From contig NZ_CP127390.1 in assembly GCF_030286045.1 (NCBI RefSeq), positions 2,993,482 to 3,057,481 on the forward strand: a stretch of 64,000 nt of DNA. The letters are read 5' to 3'. Made by a program: the position numbers and the translations under genes. Under the pieces are notes generated by a model, which saw only the letters and a program-made list of their open reading frames with translations, did not search any database and was not told the DNA's origin. This stretch comes from Propionimicrobium sp. PCR01-08-3 (GTDB taxonomy: Bacteria; Actinomycetota; Actinomycetes; Propionibacteriales; Propionibacteriaceae). Shown one piece after another: positions 38,594 to 47,310 of the stretch. How positions within the stretch are numbered: position 1 is the stretch's first letter; each line of letters opens with the position of its first letter.

Positions 38594-38809
38594 TCCTGCT
38601 CCGATTCAGTGATGCTTCACGCCCGGATGAACTCGGGTTCTATCCAGATTCACCGGCTTTTCCTCAAGTTCCACAACCGTCGAACTCACCGAACTTCATG
38701 AGTATCTTCGCATTTTGTGCGCGTGAGTGAAGTACACCTGTCGGGTGCGTGTCCTGACGGCCCACCGGCGAATTCGGGTTTAACAGTGCTACGAGTGTCC
38801 CACGCGTTG
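38594..38809. other. Intergenic region upstream of mscS
   Basis: This 216-bp gap between mscS and the PBP gene has no convincing gene; it should hold the mscS promoter. Confidence 0.3.
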
Positions 38810-40897
38810 CTAGCCGTTCATGAAATCGATGACGGCCTGTTTGTCGGCGCCATCTCCGTTATACGACATGGCTGCAATCGCGTACCGGTCGTTCCAGCCG
38901 ACGATCCAGCTGTGTTCGGAGCCTTCGCCGAACTCGGCGGTGCCGGTCTTCGCTGCGTCGAGCACGCCTTGCATCTGGGTGCCGGTGCCGCGGGCGACGA
39001 CCGCTTGCATCAGGTCACTCAGCTGGGCTGCCTCGTCGGCGGTCAGTTCCTGGGCCGACGAGGTGGGCTGTTCGTCTTGAATCAGATACGCGATCGTGGT
39101 GTGCCCGTTGGCCACCGACGCCGCCTCCGAAGCCAGAGCCATCGGCGACATCAGCACCTGGCCCTGCCCGATCATTCCGGCGGCGTGTTCGACCGGGTCG
39201 CCGGTCGCCGGGACCGAACCGTAGAAGGCGCCGAAGCCGGAGTCGTAGTCGGCCCCCATGCCGAGGCTTGCCGCGGCACCGGCGAACTGCTCATCCGATA
39301 TCTGGGCGGCAGCGTTGATGAAGGCGGCATTGCATGACTGGGCCACGGCGTCGCGCAGCGGGATATCCCCGGTAAATGCAGCGGGGTATCCGGGCCAGTT
39401 GTTGAACTCGCGGCCATTCACGGTGGCGGTCGGCGTACAACTCACCGCCGAATCCGCGGTATAGCCCTGCCGGATCAACGCCAACGAGGTGGCGATCTTC
39501 ATAGTAGAACCTGGCGGATATCCTCCGGTGGTCGAAAAGGACTGCCCCTCTGCGGCCGGGGATTCGGCCGCCGCGAGCACCGCACCACTCGATTTGTCGA
39601 GCACCGCGAGCAGCACCAGGTTGTCGCTGTAGCCGGAGAGAACCGACTCGGCCGTGCGTTGCAGATCGGCGTCCATCGTCAGCTGCAGTGAGGTGCCGTC
39701 GGTCGGTGCGACCGAGAAGAGCAGCTTTTCGGCCGGCGCCGATGACGTTGGGTCGGTGTCGGCAGTCTCGGATCCCGAGGTTTCGGACGGGGTAGTAGAA
39801 CTCGTCTCGGATGGGCTGCCCGATGACGACGAACCGGGTGTGTCGGGGGAGGCCGTATCGGATGCGTCCGGGGATGCGTCGCTGGAGGGACTCGTCGAAT
39901 CCGACTGTTCGGCGCTGCCGCTAGCCGCAGAGTCCGCGTTTGCCGAAGGCGCCGGGCCGATCTCCTCCAACTGGTCCTCGCTTCGAGCGATGATGCTGAT
40001 CGCATGGCCCTGTTCACCGCGAAGCTCGGCGTCGTGGATCTGCTGCAGTCCGGATTGGCCGACCAGATCTCCCGCGGCGATCGTGCCGTCGCTGTTCTCG
40101 ATGTCTTCGGCGGTGGCTTCGCCGACCGTGCCGAGAATACCGCGGGCGAAGGTGCTCGACGGCGCCAGCGGCAGGGTACCGGGAATGGCAACGGCGCCAG
40201 GAATGGCCTCGATCTCGGGAGGCACTTGACCCTCCCGCAGGGTGACGGCCGGCACGAATGCCTGTGGCCCGGACGCGGCGACCTGCTCGGCGTAGGGGTC
40301 TTCGTCGATCTCCACCAGCTTGGCCAATGCGCGGGCCGACGAGTCGATCTCGGATTCTTCGGCCTGAGTCTTGTCGATGCCCACCTTGTACACCGGACGA
40401 TCTTCGACGATCGCCAGACCATCTGCGCCGATGATCGAGCCGCGCTTGGGGGTCGTCCGCTCGTCGTAGAGCCGGGTGTTGTCGCCGAGTTCGGGGTGAA
40501 CGATGCTCGGCGTCCACTCGACCTGCCATTGATCTTCGTTGTAGCTCATCTGGGCGGTGGAGGTGAACGACCATTGCTGTTCGCCGAACTGATAGCTCTG
40601 ATTCAGTTGGACGCTTGCCTGATCGCCCGAATCACCATAGTCAACCGACGCCACCTCAACGGTGGGAAGCAGGCCATCCAACGCGCCGGTTGTCTGTTCG
40701 TAGTCGAGGAGGGCCCGCTGCTGATCTCCGGCCAGCGGTAGATCATCGATCGATCCCTCGCTCAACGCGGCCGCCAGCTGATCGGCGGCGTCCTCACCGC
40801 CTGGCGACGGCTTGCCGCCGACGCATCCTGAAAGCACGACGGCACAGGCCATCAAACCGATGAGCAATCGGGGTCCGGTCTTCTTTGGTGGCCACAT
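38810..40897 (-). CDS. Lipoprotein penicillin-binding protein (class B, MecA-N/NTF2-like plus transpeptidase)
   Basis: 695 residues. Lipobox LSGC near residue 25, an NTF2-like MecA-N domain (about 40-140), a dimerisation domain (RGSIIGADGLAIVEDRP near 155), and a transpeptidase with STMK, SCN and KTG motifs. A low-complexity Ser/Thr/Pro/Asp linker of about 75 residues separates the dimerisation and transpeptidase domains. Such PBPs cross-link peptidoglycan, and MecA-N types are often low-affinity. It is the only clear PBP in the window. Confidence 0.9.
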   Translation of the reverse strand: MWPPKKTGPRLLIGLMACAVVLSGCVGGKPSPGGEDAADQLAAALSEGSIDDLPLAGDQQRALLDYEQTTGALDGLLPTVEVASVDYGDSGDQASVQLNQSYQFGEQQWSFTSTAQMSYNEDQWQVEWTPSIVHPELGDNTRLYDERTTPKRGSIIGADGLAIVEDRPVYKVGIDKTQAEESEIDSSARALAKLVEIDEDPYAEQVAASGPQAFVPAVTLREGQVPPEIEAIPGAVAIPGTLPLAPSSTFARGILGTVGEATAEDIENSDGTIAAGDLVGQSGLQQIHDAELRGEQGHAISIIARSEDQLEEIGPAPSANADSAASGSAEQSDSTSPSSDASPDASDTASPDTPGSSSSGSPSETSSTTPSETSGSETADTDPTSSAPAEKLLFSVAPTDGTSLQLTMDADLQRTAESVLSGYSDNLVLLAVLDKSSGAVLAAAESPAAEGQSFSTTGGYPPGSTMKIATSLALIRQGYTADSAVSCTPTATVNGREFNNWPGYPAAFTGDIPLRDAVAQSCNAAFINAAAQISDEQFAGAAASLGMGADYDSGFGAFYGSVPATGDPVEHAAGMIGQGQVLMSPMALASEAASVANGHTTIAYLIQDEQPTSSAQELTADEAAQLSDLMQAVVARGTGTQMQGVLDAAKTGTAEFGEGSEHSWIVGWNDRYAIAAMSYNGDGADKQAVIDFMNG

Positions 40898-40963
40898 GCA
40901 ATGAGGGTAGCGCCCGGCTACGACGTTTTTGATTCAAGGCGTGTCCTGATCGGCGGGACCGAT

Positions 40964-42163
40964 TCAGCACACCTGGGCGAGAGCGGCGGCCAGGTCACCG
41001 CGCGGCTCCACCGCCACCTCGGAAAGCCCTAGCCAGCCGGCCATGGTGTGCAACTCGGCGGCTAGTTCCCGGGCCACCCTGGGCGCATCGGCATCCGGCT
41101 CGGCCCAGGCCGATCGGACGCGCAGCACGCCGGTGGCCCGGTCGGCTTTCAGGTCGACTCGGGCGCAGAACCGGTCGTCCAGCAGAAACGGGTAAACGTA
41201 GTAGCCATAGCGCCGCTTGGGCTCGGGCACATAGATCTCGATCGAATAGTCGAAGCCGAACAGGCTGCGCAGCCGGCGGCGTTCGAAGACCATCGAGTCG
41301 AAGGGCGCCAGCAGCGCCCGCGCCTCGATACGCCGCGGTATTCGGGCAGCACTCCACAACCAAGCCGGTTTGGCCCAGCACTCGACCTGCACCTTCTCGA
41401 CCAGACCGTCGTCGGCGAGCCCCACCAGGGCCCGGGAGGTTTCCGCGTTGGTGAGCCGGAAATAGTCTGCGATGCAACCGAGGCTCCCCACACCCAACGC
41501 ACGGATGGATCGGGCGACCAGGGTGCGGATCGCCTGGTCATCGTCCGGTGTCGGTGTCTGGATGATCGGTCGCGGAAGGACATGGCTTGGCAGATCGAAC
41601 ACCCGCTCGAACTGGGGGTTGCGGTAGGCCGAGGTCACCTCGCCGCACCAGAACAGCCATTCGAGCACGGTCTTGACCGTCGACCAGTTCCAACCCCAAT
41701 GATCGCGGGCCCGCACCTCGTCGTACTCGATCTGGCGTGCGGTGACAGGGCCGCGCAGCGCCACCTCCTGACGGATCTGCCCCACCAGTTCGGGCTGCTC
41801 GGTGGCGACGGTGCGCATCCGTCCCCATGCTTCGCCGGACGCCCGGGCCATCCGGAACCTCAGATCGGGTTGCAGGCGGACGTCGATCAGGCTCGCGGCA
41901 TGACCCCAATACTCGAACAGCCGCCGGGGCGCCTGTTGGGAACAGCGGTCGAGCAGCGCAGTGTCGTAGGGGCCGAGTCTGGAATACGCGGGCATGAAAT
42001 GCGCACGAGTCACCACATTGATCGTGTCGATCTGGAATTGTGCGACAGTGTCGATCAACCGCTGGAGATCGCGGATCGTGACTTCCCGCTGTGGACGCGG
42101 CCGCCCGAAGCCCTGCGCGGCGAGCGCTATGCGGCGTGCCTGAGCGGTGCTGATCGTCCTCAC
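40964..42163 (-). CDS. YcaQ-like winged-helix protein (HTH_42, DNA glycosylase family)
   Basis: 399 residues from GTG (reading VRTISTAQARRIAL); an ATG at 42283 would run over the divergent gene. Features: LAAQGFGRPRP, FQIDTINVVTRAHFMPAYSRLGPYD and YWGHAAS, RYGYYVYPFLLDDRFCARVDLKADR. This matches the YcaQ/AlkX family that removes interstrand crosslink and bulky alkyl lesions. It may excise alkylated bases (family-based inference). Confidence 0.85.
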   Translation of the reverse strand: MRTISTAQARRIALAAQGFGRPRPQREVTIRDLQRLIDTVAQFQIDTINVVTRAHFMPAYSRLGPYDTALLDRCSQQAPRRLFEYWGHAASLIDVRLQPDLRFRMARASGEAWGRMRTVATEQPELVGQIRQEVALRGPVTARQIEYDEVRARDHWGWNWSTVKTVLEWLFWCGEVTSAYRNPQFERVFDLPSHVLPRPIIQTPTPDDDQAIRTLVARSIRALGVGSLGCIADYFRLTNAETSRALVGLADDGLVEKVQVECWAKPAWLWSAARIPRRIEARALLAPFDSMVFERRRLRSLFGFDYSIEIYVPEPKRRYGYYVYPFLLDDRFCARVDLKADRATGVLRVRSAWAEPDADAPRVARELAAELHTMAGWLGLSEVAVEPRGDLAAALAQVC

Positions 42164-42248
42164 GATGCTCAACCCTAGAGCTTCTTCTGGTGGTGGCGGC
42201 GCTGTGAAACAATCGAGACAACCGGAGCTGGATCCAAGGAGGTATCCC

Positions 42249-43091
42249 ATGCCTATGCTGACAACAACGAAAGCCCATCCCACCGAGCTGTACTACCGAG
42301 ACTCCAAGGGCCCGGGCAGGCCGATCGTCCTCGTGCACGGCTGGCCGGCCTCCGAAGCCTCGTGGAACCAGATCACCCCGGTGTTGCAAGAGGCAGGCTA
42401 CCGGGTCATCGCCTACGACCGCCGTGGTTTCGGACGCTCCGGCAAGCCGGGATCAGGCTATGACTACGACACTTTCGCGTCCGATCTCGATGAACTGCTG
42501 ATCAAACTCGATCTGTCGGACGCGGTGCTGGTCGGCTTCTCGATGGGCGGCGGCGAGGTGGCCCGCTATATCGGCAAGTACGGCACCGGGCGCGTTACCG
42601 CTGCCTGCTTCATCGGTGCGATCACGCCCTGCAACGATGCGACGCTGCCCGACAATCCCGATGGTGCCTTCACACCGGACGCCGCCGCTGAGATGCAGTC
42701 CGGCCTACTCGCCGATCCGGTCGGGTTCCTCAAGGGATTCCTGACGAACTTCTACTCGGTGCCCGCCGACGGCGACCAGACCAGGCTGATGGTTCCTGCC
42801 GCCGAGATCGATCACTCGATCATGATCGCCCAGCAGGGCAATGTGAACGCGCTGGCCTGTTGCATCCCGCTGTGGCTCACCGATTTCAGGCAGGATCTGG
42901 CGAAATTCACGGTGCCCGCGCTGGTGATCCACGGCCAGGGTGACCAGATCGTCCCGTTTGCGGCTAGCGGAGCCCGGATGCCCCAATACCTGGACGATGT
43001 CACCGTGAAGCCGATCCCCGATGGCCCCCACGGCCTGCTCGCCTCCCACCCGGACGTGGTCGCCAGAGAGCTGCTCGCCTTCCTCGGCTGA
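42249..43091 (+). CDS. Alpha/beta hydrolase (non-haem haloperoxidase-like)
   Basis: 280 residues from the ATG behind AAGGAGG. Oxyanion motif VLVHGWPASEASW, nucleophile GFSMGGGE, acid GQGDQIVPF and base GPHGLLASHP form a full Ser-Asp-His triad. It resembles cofactor-free haloperoxidase/esterase proteins. The substrate is unknown; esterase or perhydrolase activity is plausible. Confidence 0.85.
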   Translation: MPMLTTTKAHPTELYYRDSKGPGRPIVLVHGWPASEASWNQITPVLQEAGYRVIAYDRRGFGRSGKPGSGYDYDTFASDLDELLIKLDLSDAVLVGFSMGGGEVARYIGKYGTGRVTAACFIGAITPCNDATLPDNPDGAFTPDAAAEMQSGLLADPVGFLKGFLTNFYSVPADGDQTRLMVPAAEIDHSIMIAQQGNVNALACCIPLWLTDFRQDLAKFTVPALVIHGQGDQIVPFAASGARMPQYLDDVTVKPIPDGPHGLLASHPDVVARELLAFLG

Positions 43092-43115
43092 CACCCATCC
43101 TTGCGAACTGCGTAC

Positions 43116-43136
43116 CCCACGAAAATTGTTCGTGGG
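43116..43136. terminator. Hairpin after the alpha/beta hydrolase gene
   Basis: An 8-bp stem CCCACGAA/TTCGTGGG with a 5-nt loop, 25 nt past the stop; likely terminator of the rightward gene. Confidence 0.7.
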
Positions 43137-43198
43137 CAGAAATCAGGGCTTGGACTACTGTGCACGTTCGCGGCGAAAACGAGGCTGATGAACCGTCA

Positions 43199-43230
43199 TT
43201 GCACCACGTTATGGCAATAAAGTGGTGCAA
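43199..43230. repeat. Inverted repeat in the hydrolase/reductase gap
   Basis: Perfect 9-bp arms TTGCACCAC/GTGGTGCAA around a 14-nt loop. It may be a second terminator or a small palindromic element. Confidence 0.55.
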
Positions 43231-43266
43231 AGAGCCACCGGATCTATTGCTTGCGAACCACACGTG

Positions 43267-43298
43267 GGGGTGCGGACGCATTGCAGCGTCCGCACCCC
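43267..43298. terminator. Hairpin terminator downstream of the aldo-keto reductase
   Basis: A perfect 13-bp stem (GGGGTGCGGACGC and its complement) with a 6-nt loop, 24 nt after the minus-strand gene stop. Confidence 0.85.
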
Positions 43299-43321
43299 TA
43301 CATGTTGTTTGCCGGCAAAAA

Positions 43322-44386
43322 TCAGGCGTTGGACGACTTCGCCCATTTGTTGATGTCTGCGTCGGTCGCGTACTTGTCGATCTCGGTCAGTTCGTCGGCG
43401 CTGAACGAGAGATTCTGCAGCGCACCCAGCGAGGTCTGCAGCTGCTTGACACTGGACGCGCCGATCAGCGCCGAGGTGACCCGCTCGTCGCGCAGCACCC
43501 AGGCGATGGCCAACTGAGCCAGCGACTGGCCACGCTTGGCGGCGATGTCGTTGAGGGCACGCAACTGCGAGATGTGCTTCTCGTCCAGGTATTCGATAGG
43601 CAGCGATCCACCACGGGCCGCCCGCGAATCGTCGGGCACACCATTGAGATAGCGGTCGGTCAGCATGCCCTGAGCGAGCGCACTGAACGCGATGATGCCC
43701 ATACCCTGCTTGTCCGCCTGCTCGATCAGCGAGCCGTCCTGGCCGGTGGGCTCTTCGATCCACCGGTTGATCATCGAATAGCTGGGCTGGTGAATCAGCA
43801 GCGGGGTGCCGAGCTCCCGGGCGATCTCGGCGGCCTCGCGAGTGCGCTCGGCGGAGTAACTCGAAATGCCGACATAAAGCGCCCTGCCCGAGCGAACCGC
43901 CTGGTCGAGAGCCGAGATGGTCTCGTACAGCGGGGTATCCGGATCGAAGCGGTGCGAATAGAAGATGTCGACGTAGTCGAGTCCCATCCGGCGCAGTGAT
44001 TGGTCGAGGGACGAGAGCACGTACTTGCGTCCGCCACCGCCCTGGCCGTAGGGGCCGGGCCACATGTCATAACCGGCCTTGGTCGACACCACGATCTCGT
44101 CACGGTAGGGAGCCAGGTCGGTGCGCAGCAGCTCACCGAAGTTGATCTCGGCCTGGCCGGGCGGCGGCCCGTAGTTGTTGGCGAGATCGAAGTGGGTGAT
44201 TCCGGCATCGAAGGCGGCTCGCACGATGTCCCTCTGATTACCGGCCGGATGTAGGTCGCCGAAGTTCTGCCACAGCCCAAGAGAGATGGCGGGCAGCAGA
44301 AGTCCGGAGCGTCCTGTTCGGCGATAGATCATGGACCCGTCGTAGCGGGCCGGGTCTGCCTGATAGGCGATTCCGTCTGTGAGCAT
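43322..44386 (-). CDS. Aldo/keto reductase (YghZ-like)
   Basis: 354 residues from an ATG reading MLTDGIAYQ; a longer frame at 44662 is not supported. AKR motifs: GITHFDLANNYGPPPG, the catalytic Tyr in NNYG, STKAGYDMWPGPYG, DYVDIFYSHRFDP with the catalytic His, and VGISSYS. It best fits the YghZ (L-glyceraldehyde 3-phosphate reductase) branch. It reduces aldehydes with NADPH. Confidence 0.87.
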   Translation of the reverse strand: MLTDGIAYQADPARYDGSMIYRRTGRSGLLLPAISLGLWQNFGDLHPAGNQRDIVRAAFDAGITHFDLANNYGPPPGQAEINFGELLRTDLAPYRDEIVVSTKAGYDMWPGPYGQGGGGRKYVLSSLDQSLRRMGLDYVDIFYSHRFDPDTPLYETISALDQAVRSGRALYVGISSYSAERTREAAEIARELGTPLLIHQPSYSMINRWIEEPTGQDGSLIEQADKQGMGIIAFSALAQGMLTDRYLNGVPDDSRAARGGSLPIEYLDEKHISQLRALNDIAAKRGQSLAQLAIAWVLRDERVTSALIGASSVKQLQTSLGALQNLSFSADELTEIDKYATDADINKWAKSSNA

Positions 44387-44555
44387 GCATCCATTCTTGC
44401 CGAGTCCTGGACGCGGGGCCAGCCGCATCGCGCCGGTCGCGCTCGATCTCACCACTTTGTCCGGACGCCGAGAGGGGCGTAGATCACGAAATGGAGAACG
44501 TGCGGAGAACCGCACAATCCGCTCGGGACTTGCGCACGACCGATCAGCCGTGGCC

Positions 44556-45758
44556 CTACAGCGCGCTTTGAGCTTGCCAGTCTTCCCAGGAGTACAGCCA
44601 GCAACCATAGGTTTGGTACGGCTGGGTGGCGAACGTGCTGCCGACGAATTCGGCCGGGTCACCGATCTGGCTGAACTCGAACAACCATTGCGCGTTGGCG
44701 GTGGTCATGCCGGTGCAGCCATGGCTGACATTGGCGACACCGTGCGAGCCATCCGCCCACGGCGCTGCGTGGAAATACTCGCCCGACCAGGTGATGCGTT
44801 GTGCCCAATAGACCTGGGTGCTGTAACCCTCGGCCGAATCGGCCGGGACGCCGAAAGTCCCGGAGTCCATGAGGACTGAATACTCCTGGTCCATGACCAG
44901 CTTGGTGCCGGTCATGGTTTCCATTCCGGGCTTACCGCAGCTGACCGGGATGGTGTTCACGGCTTCGCCGTTTTGGTAGCAGGTGAGCTGGTGGTTGTCG
45001 ATATCGGTGACCGTAACCCGCAGGTCGCCATAGATGTAGTCGGCGGCCGCGTCGTTGAGAACCCAGGTGTCGCCGGCCGGCAGACCCGCGGCCTTCACCT
45101 CGACGTGTGCGGTCGAGCCCGCCTGCCAGTATTCCTTCGGACGCCACCACAGCGTGGTCTCGTCCGACCATCCCCACGAGCCCTCCTGTTCGGGCACCGT
45201 CGTGACAGACGCGGTCTTCTCGATCGCAGCCCGCTGATCGTCGGTGACCGGCATGTCGAACCGTACCCAGATGGGCATGCCGTTGCCGACGGCCACCCCG
45301 TCGGCGAACCGGAAATCGACTTCGACGACCAGGTCGGGATTCATCGTGGTGGCCGAAGCCGTAGTGGCCTGTTGACGATCTTTGGCGTCCACGGCGATCG
45401 CCTCGATCGAATACGTGGAGTTCAGCAGCAGTGCGCCCCGATCGGGCATCCACTGGCTGCCGTCAACAGTGCCCGGGATCTCGCTGCCTGTCTCGTCGAC
45501 GACCTTGACCGACGAGATCGTGCCGTTCTCGACGGTGATATCGAGGGGTTCATTGGGCCACATGGTGTCCAGACCGTGAGCCGTGCCGATCGTGATGACC
45601 GCCTCGCTCTTGGTATCGGCAGTTACCGTTCCCGCGGACGACGCAGGCTGGTCGGAGCCCGCTTCTTCGGATCCGGCTCTCGCGCAACCGGCCAGGGTGA
45701 GTCCCGCAACACCCAGCAGAGCGGTGCGGCGGGTCAGTTGCATCGGCGATGTGCTCAT
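44556..45758 (-). CDS. Lipoprotein L,D-transpeptidase with immunoglobulin-like domains
   Basis: 400 residues from MSTSPM (an upstream TTG is possible). Lipobox LAGC near residue 25, two beta domains (about 60-250) and the YkuD domain near the C-terminus with catalytic SHGCTGM. It matches the actinobacterial Ldt type that makes 3-3 cross-links in peptidoglycan. A secreted lipoprotein, acting outside the membrane. Confidence 0.92.
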   Translation of the reverse strand: MSTSPMQLTRRTALLGVAGLTLAGCARAGSEEAGSDQPASSAGTVTADTKSEAVITIGTAHGLDTMWPNEPLDITVENGTISSVKVVDETGSEIPGTVDGSQWMPDRGALLLNSTYSIEAIAVDAKDRQQATTASATTMNPDLVVEVDFRFADGVAVGNGMPIWVRFDMPVTDDQRAAIEKTASVTTVPEQEGSWGWSDETTLWWRPKEYWQAGSTAHVEVKAAGLPAGDTWVLNDAAADYIYGDLRVTVTDIDNHQLTCYQNGEAVNTIPVSCGKPGMETMTGTKLVMDQEYSVLMDSGTFGVPADSAEGYSTQVYWAQRITWSGEYFHAAPWADGSHGVANVSHGCTGMTTANAQWLFEFSQIGDPAEFVGSTFATQPYQTYGCWLYSWEDWQAQSAL

Positions 45759-45874
45759 GGCTTGCAATTCTAGGCCACCTCGGGTAAATGACCGTGGTCG
45801 TTGGCCTGTCGGTTGCCATTGTTGAGCTTTGAATTATTGGCGGTGGTCTTTCGGGGGTGCCCGTAGGCTTAACT

Positions 45875-46147
45875 ATGGCGGAACGCGCAGTGCAGGTAGT
45901 GGTGACCGGACGCGTCCAGGGCGTGGGATTCCGGTGGTCGGCGGCAGATCATGCCGATTCTCTCGGCGTCAACGGTTGGGTACGTAACCTCTACGACGGT
46001 TCTGTCGAGGCCTGGATCGAGGGCGACGACGACAAGGTCGCGCAGATGATCGAGTGGATGCGCGACGGCCCGGGCTGGGCGAGTGTCGACACCTACCAGG
46101 TGAGCGAACAGTCCCCGAGCGGCATCAACGGCTTCCGCGTGAGGTAG
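45875..46147 (+). CDS. acyP: Acylphosphatase
   Basis: 90 residues with TGRVQGVGFRWSAADHA (Arg and Asn catalytic) and NGWVRNLYDGSVEAWIEG. It hydrolyses acyl phosphates; a common housekeeping gene. It starts divergently from the L,D-transpeptidase gene. Confidence 0.93.
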   Translation: MAERAVQVVVTGRVQGVGFRWSAADHADSLGVNGWVRNLYDGSVEAWIEGDDDKVAQMIEWMRDGPGWASVDTYQVSEQSPSGINGFRVR

Positions 46148-46175
46148 CCGGACGCAATTGTGTCGCGGCACCGAG

Positions 46176-46910
46176 TCAGGTGTTCTTGGCTGGGACGAAG
46201 CTGTGGAACCTTGTGTAGTACTGGTCTTGAAAGTGCCGAAACGTATCACGCAGGTACCCAGGTTCGTGTGAGTATTCTTGCAAACCACGGTAGTAAAAAG
46301 CCTTCTCGTCGTCGCTGACGACAAACGGCATGATGTCGTTGCTGAGGCATTGCCCGAACAGAATCAGTCTGCCCACACGCCCGTTGCCGTCCTGGAACGG
46401 GTGGATCGTCTCGAACCTCACGTGAAAGTCGCAGATCTGGGCGAAAGTCATCTGCTTCGGTACTTCAGCAAGTAAACGGCTGATCTCGGTATCTACTTGC
46501 TCCGGGGGCGTGGTCGGGTTTCCCCCCACCTCATTGGGAAGCTTCTTCCAATCACCCACTGCGAACCAGTCCTTGGTGGCATCTTGGGTGCCGGTCTTGA
46601 GTATCCGGTGCAGCTCTTTGACGAAACCACTTGTCAACGGCTCACCAACATGATCAATCACGATGTCGAAGGCACGGAAGTGGTTGCTGGTCTCGAGCAC
46701 GTCGTCGACCAAGGCGTCACCGATCACCGTGCGGGTCTCGTAGATAAATCTCGTCTGGTCTTTGCTGAGCCGACTGCCTTCGATGCGGTTCGAGTTGAAT
46801 GCCATCTCAATCTGGGTGAGGTGATAGAGCCCACCGGGGAGTTTCAGTTGGCGCTGCTCGCGCAGGGTTCGCGCGAACTGACTGGCGTCGATCGCATACT
46901 CGTCGGTCAT
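46176..46910 (-). CDS. Fic-domain AMP transferase, class II-like
   Basis: 244 residues. The Fic core HPFQDGNGRVGRLI near residue 155 has the catalytic His and the nucleotide-binding GNGRxxR. N-terminal FNSNRIEGS near residue 35 fits the inhibitory motif SxxxEG, so it should be self-inhibited. Such enzymes modify proteins with AMP or related groups. No antitoxin partner is seen. It sits directly before a decayed choline-kinase fragment. Confidence 0.88.
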   Translation of the reverse strand: MTDEYAIDASQFARTLREQRQLKLPGGLYHLTQIEMAFNSNRIEGSRLSKDQTRFIYETRTVIGDALVDDVLETSNHFRAFDIVIDHVGEPLTSGFVKELHRILKTGTQDATKDWFAVGDWKKLPNEVGGNPTTPPEQVDTEISRLLAEVPKQMTFAQICDFHVRFETIHPFQDGNGRVGRLILFGQCLSNDIMPFVVSDDEKAFYYRGLQEYSHEPGYLRDTFRHFQDQYYTRFHSFVPAKNT

Positions 46911-46967
46911 GCATTGCTCCTCGTGCTGCCGTACTGCTCAGTCTAGGTTCCTCGATGAGAACCCCTG

Positions 46968-47193
46968 TGTCACCTTTCGAACAGGCCAGCGCCAACCGAC
47001 GCCCCGTGAGCGTGCCCATTATCTCGGGTATGTCGCCTTGTCGGGCTACTACTGGTTCGTCTGGGCGATCTATCAGGAAGTCAAGGGCAACCCGGTGGAC
47101 GAGTACCTCTACCTCTGGTACCGCTACGCCCAGTCGTTTAGCGCGAAGGCGCTGGCCGCCTACGAGCAACTCGTCCCGGCCGCCGTCGCATAG
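46968..47193 (+). pseudogene. Remnant of a LicA-like choline kinase (C-terminus only)
   Basis: About 75 codons whose translation matches the last part of the LicA domain in the gene at 47311-49146: PRERAHYLGYVALSGYYW against FAERRHFWAYVVFAGWCW, and later DEYLYLWYRYAQ against GEWLFIYYKYAV. About one third of positions agree, so this is a diverged copy. The N-terminus and the kinase motifs are missing, and no start codon with a ribosome site precedes it. Confidence 0.75.
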
Positions 47194-47310
47194 TCCCGTG
47201 TTCAACAACAACGCAGAATGAACACAACTTGAACATCGTTCGTCTTTGCTGTGTACTGGTCATGAATCTGTTGTGGATATCAGCAGGTCGAGACTGCACG
47301 GAGGACACCT

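Noticed and set aside
46909-46967. Full coding gene for the 46909-47193 frame
   Set aside because: Its first codons overlap the Fic start and are Cys-rich with no ribosome site; only the later part matches a family.
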